DNA of 32,929 nucleotides from DATKDU01 sp035512595 (GCA_035512595.1 DATKDU010000322.1:1-32929); one strand, 5' to 3'. Shown: positions 6,224 to 14,999, numbered from the stretch's first letter. Program-made: numbers and translations. The notes: generated by a model not told the origin, from the letters alone.

Positions 6224-7357
6224 TTAGGTTTCCGCGTCGAGGTCGAGCTCACTGACCCACTCCGCCAGGTAGGCGTCGATCTGCTCGGCACAGCGGCGGT
6301 ATTGTTCTTGCGGACCGCCGATCGGGTCGGCGACGTCGGTGCGGCCGCGCGACAGGACGAACGTTCGCGAGGCGGCCTGCGGATAGCACGAGACGATCGC
6401 GTCCCGGTGGCTGCGCGTCATGGTGATGATCACGTCAGCGAACGTCACCAGCCGTTCGTCGATCGGCTGGCTCTCGTGGGCCGACAGATCGAGCCCCCGT
6501 TCCCGCATGGTCTCGATCGCTTCCTCGGCAGCGCGGCCGCCGGGAGTGGCGCTCGTCCCGGCACTGACCACTATCGCGCCATGATCCTCAAGCTCGTTCA
6601 TGGAGCATCCGACCTTGTCGGCCAGGCGCTTGCGAAGGAGTGCTTCCGCCATCGGGCTGCGGCAGGTGTTCCCCGTGCAGACCAGGACCGCCATCCAACT
6701 GCTAAGCCGCTTCAAGTTTGCCTCGGAGATTGCGCCGCTGCGCTTCACCTCAAGCTGGGAGCCGGCGATCCGCACCAATGACGAAGGTTGCCCGAAGCGG
6801 CATTTGCCCGCATCGAAAATGACGTCCACGTCGCCCCCCAAAAGCTCGATCAGCTCATGGGCGGTGACACAGTCGGGTCCACCCAGGCGGCGGGCGCTGG
6901 CGATGACTAGCGGCCCGGCCAGCATGCGGAGGGCCGCGAGCATCAGTTGATGTCCCGGCACGCGGATGCGAATTTCCCCTTCTTTGGCGATGGCGTCACG
7001 GACGCCCGCCGGCAGTCGCTGCACCAGGCTGTCCGGCTGGGCATCGACGAGCTGCATCGTCACCGGCCCCGGCCAGCAACGGCGGGCCAGACGCCGGCCG
7101 AGCGTGGGAAGCTGCGGAACGTAGTCCATTACCTCTTCGACGCTCTTGACTGCCAGGGTCAGCGGGCCCGGATCGTGATTGCGAACTTTGCTGGTGAGCC
7201 GTGCGACGGCCCGCTCGTTCAGGGCACTGGCGGCGGCCACATAGACCGTCTCCAGCGGAAAGACAACCAGCTTCCCTTCGGCCAGTGCCTGAACGGCCCG
7301 ATGGACCACGTCGCGTGGGTCATCGGTGGCGCGAATGTCGATGACCAGAGGGGTCAT
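6224..7357 (-). CDS. Sua5/YrdC-like domain fused to low-molecular-weight phosphatase
   Basis: This encodes 377 residues with two domains. Residues about 5-205 are a Sua5/YrdC/YciO domain (FPLETVY, GPLTLAV, CWPGPVTMQL, IRIRVPGH), the family that makes threonylcarbamoyl-AMP for tRNA t6A. Several hallmark positions differ: FPLETVYVAA replaces the usual PT(D/E)TVYGL, and ASARRLGG replaces the SAN motif, so this activity is in doubt. Residues about 221-377 are a low-molecular-weight protein tyrosine phosphatase with an intact C-X5-R loop (VCTGNTCRSPMA, Cys227 and Arg233) and the general-acid DP pair (Asp344-Pro345), so it is probably catalytic. Possible targets are phosphotyrosine or phosphoarginine; the sequence does not say which. 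It lies in a minus-strand cluster with ispD, DUF1877 and rpiB. Confidence 0.9.
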   Translation of the reverse strand: MTPLVIDIRATDDPRDVVHRAVQALAEGKLVVFPLETVYVAAASALNERAVARLTSKVRNHDPGPLTLAVKSVEEVMDYVPQLPTLGRRLARRCWPGPVTMQLVDAQPDSLVQRLPAGVRDAIAKEGEIRIRVPGHQLMLAALRMLAGPLVIASARRLGGPDCVTAHELIELLGGDVDVIFDAGKCRFGQPSSLVRIAGSQLEVKRSGAISEANLKRLSSWMAVLVCTGNTCRSPMAEALLRKRLADKVGCSMNELEDHGAIVVSAGTSATPGGRAAEEAIETMRERGLDLSAHESQPIDERLVTFADVIITMTRSHRDAIVSCYPQAASRTFVLSRGRTDVADPIGGPQEQYRRCAEQIDAYLAEWVSELDLDAET

Positions 7358-7486
7358 GGAAGAATGGAATTTTGGTTAGCGCGCTGGTGACGGCGAAATC
7401 AACCGCCGGAAAAAACCCCACCGCCCCGCCCTAGAGCCGCGGGGCACGTCGTAATTGCTTAATTGTCCGGATGTTGCGGCAAATGG

Positions 7487-8005
7487 TCAAGAGGCGCTCC
7501 CCTCCTGCAGCTCGCCGGCAAAGACCACCGCTTCCAGGTTTTCCGCTGCCGCCTCGTAAAGAATCCGCATGTTTCGCAGGGCAATCCACACCTCCATAAA
7601 CTGCTTTTCGTCGATCGGCCGGCCGTAAGACTCGGCATTGAGGCCGAAGAACTTCTGCCGCAGCTCGTCTTCTTTGACGTGGCTGAGGGCCTCGGCCACG
7701 AAGTTCGCCATGTCGGGTCGAACCATAGCGGCGATGTAGTCATTGCCGCGGTGGAGTTGCCGGCCGCCGAGGATCGCGTGATTGAGCGGCGCTTCGCCGC
7801 CGGCCGGATCGAGCTCTCCGTCGGTCAGGCAGCGGTGCAAGGGATCCCACAGCGTTAAGAGTTCGAGGATTCGGCCCGACTCCTTCAAGTCGCGAGCGCT
7901 GCGCAGCTCGGCGAGGAACTGCCGCAGCTGGTCGTCGTCTTGCTGGCCGAAGAGCCGCTTGGCGTGTTCCCGCGTCAGGGAGATGAGATAGCCGTTGCCT
8001 ACCAC
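7487..8005 (-). CDS. DUF1877 family protein
   Basis: A GTG start at 8005 is chosen because GGAGG (8013-8017) stands seven bases before it and the homologous part begins there (VGNGYLISLTREHAKRLF). This gives 172 residues; the open frame extends upstream to 8173 but that part overlaps ispD. The protein matches the DUF1877 (YfbM-like) pattern: an N-terminal strand with YLISLTREHAKRL, then LLTLWDPLHRCLTDG, APLNHAILGGRQL, and a helical C-terminal part (FMEVWIALRNMRILYEAAAE). The molecular function of the family is not known. It lies 70 bases after ispD and 129 bases before the sua5-phosphatase gene, so cotranscription is possible. Confidence 0.85.
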   Translation of the reverse strand: MVGNGYLISLTREHAKRLFGQQDDDQLRQFLAELRSARDLKESGRILELLTLWDPLHRCLTDGELDPAGGEAPLNHAILGGRQLHRGNDYIAAMVRPDMANFVAEALSHVKEDELRQKFFGLNAESYGRPIDEKQFMEVWIALRNMRILYEAAAENLEAVVFAGELQEGSAS

Positions 8006-8075
8006 CGCGATACCTCCACAGATCCTCGGTCGATGGATACTAAAAGAAGACGATAGTCCCTCAGCGAGTGCCGCG

Positions 8076-8816
8076 TCATTTCCATAGATCGTCGTCGCCA
8101 AAGGGATGGGACGGTCCCAGCAATTTTGGCTTGGGAAGGGCCTTGAGAATGGCCGCCGCCAGGCGCAGATCATCCTTGGTCGTGATCTTCAGGTTCATGG
8201 GGGAGCCGGGGACGACCGTCACCTTGTGCCCCAGCCGCTCGACAAGCTGAGCGTCGTCGGTCGCTGGGTGGCCGCTCTTGCGGGCATAGGCGTCGATCAA
8301 AAGCTGCCGGCGAAAGACCTGCGGCGTCTGGGCCTCCCACAGCCCTTCCCGGGAAACGGTCTCGGCGATCGTCTTGTCGGCGGCAACGCGCTTCAGCGTG
8401 CCGTTGACGGGGGATGCCAAAATGGCCGCTCCCGACTTAACCGCGGCAGCAAACACGGCGTCGATCCACGCGTCGGCCAGGCAGGGGCGGGCCGCATCAT
8501 GAATTGCGACAAAATCGATGTCCGCGCGAACCCGGGCGAGCGCATTAGCGACAGAATCGGTTCGCTCGGCCCCGCCATCGACAATCTCGATCCCCAGCAG
8601 GGCGGCATTGGCACCGAGCTTCGACTGGAACGCTTCGCGGTCTTCAGGGGAGATGACCAGCAGCGTCTGCTGGACGTCGGACCGGTTGGTGAACTTTTCG
8701 GCAGCGTGGAGCCAGACGGGGCGGTTATCGAGGGGAACGAACGGCTTCTTGTAGTTGGGGTCGCGAAACCGGCTGCTCTTACCGGCGGCAGGGAGGATGA
8801 CAGCGAAGCTTGGCAC
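8076..8816 (-). CDS. ispD: 2-C-methyl-D-erythritol 4-phosphate cytidylyltransferase
   Basis: A GTG start at 8816 gives 246 residues beginning VPSFAVILPAAG; the frame continues upstream but with unrelated residues. The enzyme transfers CMP from CTP to methylerythritol phosphate in the non-mevalonate isoprenoid pathway. Motifs are all present: PAAGKSSRF (9-17) for CTP binding with Lys23/24, TDSVANAL (86-93), HDAARP (106-111), TDDAQLVE (186-193) and the C-terminal NLKITTKDDL (208-217). The ribosome binding site is weak (AAGG about 10 bases upstream). It is divergent from the cytochrome peroxidase gene, with 233 bases between the starts. Confidence 0.93.
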   Translation of the reverse strand: MPSFAVILPAAGKSSRFRDPNYKKPFVPLDNRPVWLHAAEKFTNRSDVQQTLLVISPEDREAFQSKLGANAALLGIEIVDGGAERTDSVANALARVRADIDFVAIHDAARPCLADAWIDAVFAAAVKSGAAILASPVNGTLKRVAADKTIAETVSREGLWEAQTPQVFRRQLLIDAYARKSGHPATDDAQLVERLGHKVTVVPGSPMNLKITTKDDLRLAAAILKALPKPKLLGPSHPFGDDDLWK

Positions 8817-9049
8817 GACCGCAGACCTTTTAATTCCGTACGACGAGCAGGTTGAGGGACGTTTGCGAATTTTCCTAGAGGACTTGCCGTCAGTCAAGCG
8901 CGAAAGGCAGCATACCGCCGCGGGCAACGTTGTCCGCAAACTCCGGCCGGCATCTTGCTACCCTCGGCTGCGTCAGCAAGAATGTTGTTCCCACCTTAAT
9001 AATCCCACCGATTGCACACCCCGTCTGTTCACCTAAGAAGGAAACTCCA
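8817..9049. promoter_or_regulatory. Divergent promoter region
   Basis: These 233 bases separate the divergent starts of ispD (minus) and the cytochrome c peroxidase (plus), so promoters for both must lie here. No clear consensus -10/-35 boxes or palindromic operator were seen. Confidence 0.4.
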
Positions 9050-10060
9050 ATGCCACGCTTGCTGAGTTGGGGGCTCGCCGCCCCGCTTTGGCTGGGACTG
9101 GCCGCATTCATCGCCAGTGCCGCCGAACCGGGCAATGTTCCCGCCGGTCTGACCCCGCCGCCGATTTCCGCGGACAATCCGCTCACCGCCGAGAAAGTCG
9201 AGTTGGGAAAGCAGCTTTATTTCGATAAACGGCTCTCCCGCGACAACACAATCGCCTGCGCTTCGTGCCACGATCCGAACAAGGGTTGGTCCAACGGCGA
9301 GCGGTTCGCCACCGGCGTCCGAGGACAGGTCGGCGGCCGCAGCGCTCCGACGATCATCAATGCCGCCTATGCTCCGCTGCAATTCTGGGATGGCCGCGCG
9401 AAGGAGCTTGAAGGACAGGCCCTCGGGCCGATTCAGAACCCGATCGAGATGGATTTGACGATCGAAGAGGTCGTCGCCAAGCTCAACAAGATCGAAGGCT
9501 ACAAGCAGCAGTTCCAGAAGGTTTTCAACAGCGAAGTCACGGCCGACGGCATCGCCAAGGCGATTGCCGCGTTCGAGCGGACGGTGCTGTCGGGGGACGC
9601 GCCGTATGATCGGTTCAAGGCCGGCGACAAGACGGCCCTGTCGGAAGCGGCGCAGCGGGGGATGAAGGTCTTCTTCAACAAGGCCCACTGCTCGGCCTGC
9701 CACTCCGGCCCCAGCTTCTCCGATCAGGCGTTTCACAACATCGGCGTTGGCATGGAAGGGGACAAGCCCGACCTGGGACGGTACGAGATTTCCAAGCTGG
9801 AAGGAGACAAAGGGGCTTTTAAGACGCCGACGCTGCGAGAGATCGCCCGCACGGCACCTTACATGCACGACGGCCGCTTCGCGACCCTGGAGGAAGTGGT
9901 GGACTATTACGACAAGGGGGGGCACCCCAATCCCCAGCTTGACGAAGAGATCTTTCCGCTGAAGTTCACCGCGCAGGATAAGGCCGACCTGGTGACTTTT
10001 CTCAAGGAAGGGTTGTCGAGCGATAAGTATCCGCTGATTGCGCCGCCGAATCTGCCGTAG
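9050..10060 (+). CDS. Di-haem cytochrome c peroxidase, MauG/CcpA family
   Basis: The ATG at 9050 is preferred: GAAGGA stands seven bases before it and the sequence then opens with a signal peptide (MPRLLSWGLAAPLWLGLAAFIASAAEP). This gives 336 residues. Two haem c sites are visible, CASCH at 70-74 and CSACH at 214-218, with typical surroundings (LGKQLYFDKRLSRDNTIAC; FSDQAFHNIGVG; FKTPTLREIARTAPYMHDG). The family reduces hydrogen peroxide in the periplasm with electrons from small cytochromes, or in MauG relatives oxidises protein residues. The length is typical. A secreted beta-propeller protein follows 57 bases downstream in the same direction, suggesting an operon. Confidence 0.92.
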   Translation: MPRLLSWGLAAPLWLGLAAFIASAAEPGNVPAGLTPPPISADNPLTAEKVELGKQLYFDKRLSRDNTIACASCHDPNKGWSNGERFATGVRGQVGGRSAPTIINAAYAPLQFWDGRAKELEGQALGPIQNPIEMDLTIEEVVAKLNKIEGYKQQFQKVFNSEVTADGIAKAIAAFERTVLSGDAPYDRFKAGDKTALSEAAQRGMKVFFNKAHCSACHSGPSFSDQAFHNIGVGMEGDKPDLGRYEISKLEGDKGAFKTPTLREIARTAPYMHDGRFATLEEVVDYYDKGGHPNPQLDEEIFPLKFTAQDKADLVTFLKEGLSSDKYPLIAPPNLP

Positions 10061-10117
10061 GTGCAAATGCGCTGGAATTATTCCGAATTCAACATTCAAC
10101 CCCTGATGGAGTTACCG

Positions 10118-11119
10118 ATGAAAAAGCTTCTCGCCCTCGCCTGTGCCGCTCTGCTGGCCGCCCCCGCTTTCGCCCAGGACGCCAAGGTCGAAACCGTCGT
10201 CACCGGGCTGAACAACCCCTGCGGCATTGCCATCCAGCCTGAAACGGGGCACGTGTTTGTGTCCGACAGCGGCGCTGGCCGCATCGTGCGGATCGTCGAT
10301 GGGAAGATCGAGGAAGTGATCGCGGGCTCGCCCAAGGACATCTACGGCAAAGGCCCAATGTACGACATCGGCCCGTTAGGGCTGGCCTTCCTCGACAAGG
10401 ACACGCTCGTCGTGGGGGACGGCGGCTACGTGGACGGCGAAGAATACCTCCGCGTTTACACCGTCCCCGCCGCCGGCTCGGCCCCGCTGGACTATGAAAA
10501 GGACGCCCAGCAGAAGAGCGGCCCGGTCCCCGCCACCGACGACCTCAAGCCGGAAGGGAATCTCTACGCACTGGCGGTCACCAAGAACGCCATCTACGTC
10601 ACCTGCAACGGCGACGACACCAAGGGATGGATCTGCAAGGCGGAGCTCAATGGAACCAAGCTCGGCGAGCTGAAGCGGTCGATCGCCACCAAGGAAGCGA
10701 CCAACGTCGATGCGCCGGTCGGCATCACCGTCAGCAAGGAAGGGCATCTCGTCGTTGGTCAGATGGGGGAGATCAACCTCCCCAACGACAGCCTGCTGAC
10801 GTTCTATTCAGCAAAGGACGGCAAGATGCTCATGAACCTGAAGACGAACCTGTATGACATCACCGGCCTGGCTTACAGCCCGACGAAAAACCTTCTCTAC
10901 GCGACTGACTTCGCCTGGATGCAGACCGAGGAGGGGGGCCTCTTTCGGCTTGACAAGAGCACGCCCGACTCCGTCAAAGCGGTGAAGATCGCCGCGCTCG
11001 ACAAGCCGACCGCCATCGCATTCGGCGCGGATGGCACGTGCTACATCACGATCATCGGCACCGCCAAGGAAGAAGGGAAGCCAGCCGGGGCGCTGGTCAA
11101 GATCGCGCCGGGGTTGTAG
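10118..11119 (+). CDS. Secreted beta-propeller protein, SMP-30/NHL-like
   Basis: The ATG at 10118 follows a GGAG eight bases upstream and opens a clear signal peptide (MKKLLALACAALLAAPAFAQ), giving 333 residues. The mature part consists of repeated beta-blade motifs: VVTGLNNPCGIAIQPETGHV, IGPLGLAFLDKDTLVVGDGG, DAPVGITVSKEGHLVVGQ, ITGLAYSPTKNLLYATDF and KPTAIAFGADGTCYITII. This is the pattern of NHL or SMP-30/gluconolactonase-type propellers. No catalytic metal-binding set could be assigned with confidence, so the substrate is unknown. It follows the cytochrome c peroxidase gene closely and may be a periplasmic partner of it. Confidence 0.75.
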   Translation: MKKLLALACAALLAAPAFAQDAKVETVVTGLNNPCGIAIQPETGHVFVSDSGAGRIVRIVDGKIEEVIAGSPKDIYGKGPMYDIGPLGLAFLDKDTLVVGDGGYVDGEEYLRVYTVPAAGSAPLDYEKDAQQKSGPVPATDDLKPEGNLYALAVTKNAIYVTCNGDDTKGWICKAELNGTKLGELKRSIATKEATNVDAPVGITVSKEGHLVVGQMGEINLPNDSLLTFYSAKDGKMLMNLKTNLYDITGLAYSPTKNLLYATDFAWMQTEEGGLFRLDKSTPDSVKAVKIAALDKPTAIAFGADGTCYITIIGTAKEEGKPAGALVKIAPGL

Positions 11120-11151
11120 GTTTAAGTTGCTCCATTGATGATCGCAATTCG

Positions 11152-11173
11152 GCCGAAGTCTGGCCCCTTCGGC
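11152..11173 (+). terminator. Weak hairpin before kaiC
   Basis: GCCGAAG (11152-11158) and CTTCGGC (11167-11173) form a 7-bp stem with an 8-base loop in the 86-base gap between the propeller gene and kaiC. No T-tract follows, so it is at best a weak terminator or a leader hairpin of the kai transcript. Confidence 0.3.
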
Positions 11174-11205
11174 TGCTAACTGTTCTGTTGGGGTGAGTCG
11201 GAACT

Positions 11206-12984
11206 ATGTCCAATCACGCCACGCAGGCCGCTGCTCCCGCCCTGGCCAAAAGCCCCACCGGCATCCAGGGTCTGGATGAGATCACCGGCGGCGGCCTGCC
11301 GCGGGGCAGGACGACGCTGATCTGCGGCGGCGCTGGGAGCGGCAAAACCCTGCTGGGGGTGGAATTTCTAGTCCGCGGCGCGAGGGACTATGGCGAGAGC
11401 GGCGTGTTCATGGCCTTTGAAGAAACGGCCAAAGAACTCGATGAAAACGTCCGCTCGCTGGGCTTCAACCTCGAAGCGCTCGAGGAACAGCAGAAGCTGG
11501 TCATCGACCACGTTCGGGTCGAGCCTGCGGAAATTGCCGAGGCGGGCGAGTACGACCTGGGTGCGCTGTTCATCCGGCTGGAGTTGGCGATCGATGCCAT
11601 CGGCGCCAAGCGGGTCGTTCTCGATACGCTAGAAACTCTGTTCGGTGGATTTCAGGACTCTGGCATCTTGCGGGCGGAATTGCGGCGGCTCTTTCACTGG
11701 CTGAAAGCCAAGGGGGTCACTGCGATCATCACTGCCGAACGGGGGGACGGTACCTTCACGCGGCAAGGGCTGGAGGAATACGTTTCCGACTGCGTGATTC
11801 TGCTCGACCATCGCGTCAACGACCAGGTTGCTACCCGCAGGCTACGGGTCGTCAAGTACCGCGGCACCGTCCACGGCACCAACGAGTACCCCTTCCTGAT
11901 TGACGAAGAGGGCATCGACGTCTTGCCGGTCACCTCCCTGGGGCTGACCCACACGGCGTCACTGGAGCGACTTCCCACGGGGATCCCATCGCTGGATCAA
12001 ATGCTGGATGGAAAGGGCTTCTTTCGCGGCAGTACGATCCTGATTTCGGGGACAGCGGGGACCGGCAAGAGCAGCACCGCGGCCCACTTCGTCGATGCGG
12101 CCTGCCATCGAGGAGAACACTCGCTGTACTTCGCCTTCGAGGAGTCTCCCAGCCAAATCCTGCGAAACATGCGGTCGATCGGGATTGACCTCGAACCGCA
12201 CGTGAAGTCAGGATTGCTTCATTTTTCCGCACAGCGTCCGACAGCGTATGGCCTGGAAACGCACTTGGCGACGATGCACAAGCTGCTGCGCGCCCACCAG
12301 CCGCGGATCGTTGTCATCGATCCCATCACCAATCTGATATCGAGCGGGTCGGACACGGAGGTGAAGAGCATGCTGATGCGGCTCGTTGATCACCTGAAAA
12401 TGGAGAAGGTCACGTCCCTGTTCACGAGTTTGAACCAGGGAGGCAGCGCGCTAGAAAGCACCGACGTGGGAGTCTCGTCGCTGATTGACACTTGGCTGCT
12501 GGTCCGGGATATCGAGCACAACGGCGAGCGAAATCGGGGTCTCTACGTCCTCAAGTCGCGGGGAATGGCTCACTCCAATCAAATTCGCGAGTTCCAACTC
12601 ACCGATCGGGGAATTCAACTTTTGCCGGCATATCTAGGACCCGAAGGGGTGCTGACCGGCTCTGCCCGCGTGGCTCAGGAAGCTCGCCAGCGCGCCGCGG
12701 AGAACCAGCGACTGTCCGAGCTGGAAGAAAAACGCAGCGCCATCGCGCGGCGGAGAAAAGTGCTTGAGGCGCAATTGGCTGCCTTGCGGGCAGAATTCGA
12801 AATGGAGGAGCAAGCGATTGCCCGTCTGGGTCTCGAAGAGCAACAGCGGGCGGGCGAATCAATCCGCGACCGCCAGGAGATGGCACGTAGCCGACGGAGC
12901 CAGGCAACCGATCTGCGACGCGGCAACGGAGATGCCCTTGGTGGAACTGAACTCGAAAGCATGGAAAGTAGGGGTGCGGAATGA
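11206..12984 (+). CDS. kaiC: KaiC-type double-ATPase protein
   Basis: This encodes 592 residues with two RecA-like KaiC domains. The first has TGIQGLDEITGGGLPRG, Walker A GGAGSGKT (41-48), the catalytic Glu pair 72-73 and Walker B VVLD (137-140). The second has TGIPSLDQML, Walker A GTAGTGKS (282-289), Glu pair 312-313 and Walker B VVID (369-372). At the place of the cyanobacterial phosphorylation pair there is Ser424-Ser425 in VGVSSLIDTW, so phosphorylation is plausible. From about 490 to 570 a charged coiled coil is added (ELEEKRSAIARRRKVLEAQL), longer than the tail of cyanobacterial KaiC. Its stop overlaps the kaiB start by four bases. A GGTGAG sequence upstream may be the ribosome binding site. 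Likely role: nucleotide-driven timer or signalling switch. Confidence 0.92.
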   Translation: MSNHATQAAAPALAKSPTGIQGLDEITGGGLPRGRTTLICGGAGSGKTLLGVEFLVRGARDYGESGVFMAFEETAKELDENVRSLGFNLEALEEQQKLVIDHVRVEPAEIAEAGEYDLGALFIRLELAIDAIGAKRVVLDTLETLFGGFQDSGILRAELRRLFHWLKAKGVTAIITAERGDGTFTRQGLEEYVSDCVILLDHRVNDQVATRRLRVVKYRGTVHGTNEYPFLIDEEGIDVLPVTSLGLTHTASLERLPTGIPSLDQMLDGKGFFRGSTILISGTAGTGKSSTAAHFVDAACHRGEHSLYFAFEESPSQILRNMRSIGIDLEPHVKSGLLHFSAQRPTAYGLETHLATMHKLLRAHQPRIVVIDPITNLISSGSDTEVKSMLMRLVDHLKMEKVTSLFTSLNQGGSALESTDVGVSSLIDTWLLVRDIEHNGERNRGLYVLKSRGMAHSNQIREFQLTDRGIQLLPAYLGPEGVLTGSARVAQEARQRAAENQRLSELEEKRSAIARRRKVLEAQLAALRAEFEMEEQAIARLGLEEQQRAGESIRDRQEMARSRRSQATDLRRGNGDALGGTELESMESRGAE

Positions 12985-13298
12985 ACGCGACGGTAGCGGT
13001 TGAAACAGGAATCTGGGAACTGCGATTGTACGTCGCCGGTCAGACGGCCAAGTGCATGGCCGCGGTGAAGAATCTCAATAGGTTTTGCGAGGAGCATTTA
13101 GCCGGCAAATATCATATTGAAGTGATCGATTTGCTGGAGAACCCGCGTCTGGCGCGGGACCACCAGATCGTCGCGATCCCCACGCTGGTCCGCAAATTGC
13201 CGGAGCCGCTACAGAAAATCATCGGCGACCTATCCAATACCGAGCGGATGCTGGTCGGCTTCGATTTGAAACCGCGGTCCACATCCTCAGCCACATAG
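12981..13298 (+). CDS. kaiB: KaiB clock-protein homologue
   Basis: This encodes 105 residues, the typical KaiB length. The conserved signature is almost complete: LRLYVAGQTAKCMAAVKNL, FCEEHLAGKYHIEVIDLLEN, HQIVAIPTLVRKLPEPLQK and IIGDLSNTERMLVGFDL. KaiB adopts a thioredoxin-like fold that can refold and bind the KaiC ring. The ATG overlaps the kaiC stop codon (ATGA), so translation of the two is probably coupled and the products made together. A histidine kinase gene follows 16 bases downstream. No kaiA-like gene is visible in the window, as is usual outside cyanobacteria. Confidence 0.94.
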   Translation: MNATVAVETGIWELRLYVAGQTAKCMAAVKNLNRFCEEHLAGKYHIEVIDLLENPRLARDHQIVAIPTLVRKLPEPLQKIIGDLSNTERMLVGFDLKPRSTSSAT

Positions 13299-13314
13299 AC
13301 CGGGACGTCCTCCC

Positions 13315-14988
13315 ATGGCCGAGCTTACTACCGAGCGCCAACAGGATCAGCAGTCGCTCCAACGGGAGAATGAGCGGCTGCGGGCCTCCCTGGCGGAACT
13401 CCAGTCGCGCCTCAAGGAACCGGAGGAGATCGTCCGCGCCATCCGCCACGGTGAAGTGGACGCCTTCGTGGTGACCGAGCCGCCGGGCGAGCGGATCTAC
13501 ACGCTGCGCAGCGCCGATCTGCTGTTCAAGGTGCTCATCGAGGAGATGCAGGAAGGGGCCTTAGCCCTCGATGAGAAGGGGATCATTTTGTACTGCAATC
13601 GGCACTTCGCCACGCTGATGAAGACCAGAAGGGAAGGCATTCTCGGCACGAGCATCTTTCCCTTTGTCTCGCCCGACGACCAGGTCGCGCTCGACATATT
13701 CGGCGGGGGCCTGGTCCATGGGACGCGGCGCGAGGAAGTCCTCCTCAAGGCCATCGACGGATCGAGCGTCCCGGTGATGCTTACCATCAATCCCCTCCGC
13801 ATCGAGGGGCTGATGGTGTTCTGCGCCATCGTCACCGATCTGACCGAACAAAAGCAGCAGCAAGAGCTGCTGACTGCGAGCCAGCGCAAGGACGTCTTCC
13901 TGGCGATGCTCTCTCACGAGCTGCGGAACCCGATCGCCCCCATCCGCAACGCTGCCCATGTGCTGCGGCTGGAGCAAGTCTCGACCGAGGACGTGCACTG
14001 GGCGGGGGAAGTCATTGAGCGGCAGGTGCTCCAGCTCACCCGGTTGGTAGACGACCTGCTCGACGTGGCCCGCATCAGCAGCGGAAAGATCAATCTCCGC
14101 ATGGACACCGTCGATTTGCGGGGCGCGATCGGCGCCGCGGTGGAAGAGTCGCGGCCGAGGATCGATGCCCGAGCGCACCAGTTAACCGTAGACGTGCCGG
14201 CCGGGGCGTTGTTGGTGCAGGGCGATGCCGCCCGCTTGACGCAGGTGATCGCGAACCTGCTGAACAACGCGGCCAAATTCACCCCGACCGGCGGGCGAAT
14301 CTCGGTTACCGCCGAGCGGCAAGTGGACGAGGCCGTCGTCCGCGTTCGCGATACGGGGAGAGGGATTCCCGCCGAGATGTTGCCCCGGGTATTTGACGTC
14401 TTCACGCAAGTCGATACGAGCGAGGGGCGGGCGGAAGGGGGCCTCGGCATTGGCCTGGCCCTGGTCAAGACGATCGTCGAGATGCACGGCGGGGAAGTTT
14501 CTGCCGCCAGTCAAGGGTCCGAACAGGGAGCGGAATTTGCCATTCGACTCCCGCTCCTGCGTGAACAGCCGCAGCAGCTCCCGACCAAACCGCCCGTTTC
14601 CGCCTGGCCCCATCGCCCCTGCCGCGTGCTGATCGTCGATGACAATCATGACGCGGCTGACTCGATGGCTATGCTGGTACAGCACTGGGGACATCAGGTC
14701 CAGGTGGCGCTGACCCCCCACGAGGGACTGGAGAAAGCACGTTCCCTGCAGCCGAAGGTCGTATTCATGGATATTGGCATGCCCGGGATGAGCGGGTATG
14801 ACCTGGCCCGCGAGTTCCGCCAGGTGCCGGGACTCGACCGCGCCGTGCTGGTTGCAGTAACTGGCTACGGTCAAGAAGAGGACCGCCGACGGACTCGTGA
14901 AGCGGGCTTTGATCATCACTGGGTGAAGCCGGCCAATCTGGAGTCGATGGAGACATTGCTCCGGGCGGTGGGGAGCGAGTCAGCTTAG
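13315..14988 (+). CDS. Hybrid histidine kinase, PAS-HisKA-HATPase-REC
   Basis: This encodes 557 residues with no membrane segment, so it should be cytoplasmic. An N-terminal coiled coil (about 5-40) is followed by a PAS domain (about 70-180), a HisKA dimerisation domain with phospho-acceptor His201 (AMLSHELRNPIAPI), and the ATPase with N box NLLNNAAKF (314-322), G1 DTGRGIP (346-352) and G2 GGLGIGLALV (375-384). A C-terminal receiver domain has Asp442-Asp443, phospho-acceptor Asp486 (MDIGMPGMSG), Thr516 and Lys538. It starts 16 bases after kaiB, so it is probably the output or input kinase of the KaiBC module. It differs from cyanobacterial SasA, which has a KaiB-like N-terminus and no receiver. 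Confidence 0.92.
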   Translation: MAELTTERQQDQQSLQRENERLRASLAELQSRLKEPEEIVRAIRHGEVDAFVVTEPPGERIYTLRSADLLFKVLIEEMQEGALALDEKGIILYCNRHFATLMKTRREGILGTSIFPFVSPDDQVALDIFGGGLVHGTRREEVLLKAIDGSSVPVMLTINPLRIEGLMVFCAIVTDLTEQKQQQELLTASQRKDVFLAMLSHELRNPIAPIRNAAHVLRLEQVSTEDVHWAGEVIERQVLQLTRLVDDLLDVARISSGKINLRMDTVDLRGAIGAAVEESRPRIDARAHQLTVDVPAGALLVQGDAARLTQVIANLLNNAAKFTPTGGRISVTAERQVDEAVVRVRDTGRGIPAEMLPRVFDVFTQVDTSEGRAEGGLGIGLALVKTIVEMHGGEVSAASQGSEQGAEFAIRLPLLREQPQQLPTKPPVSAWPHRPCRVLIVDDNHDAADSMAMLVQHWGHQVQVALTPHEGLEKARSLQPKVVFMDIGMPGMSGYDLAREFRQVPGLDRAVLVAVTGYGQEEDRRRTREAGFDHHWVKPANLESMETLLRAVGSESA

Positions 14989-14999
14989 CGCCCTGGCGG

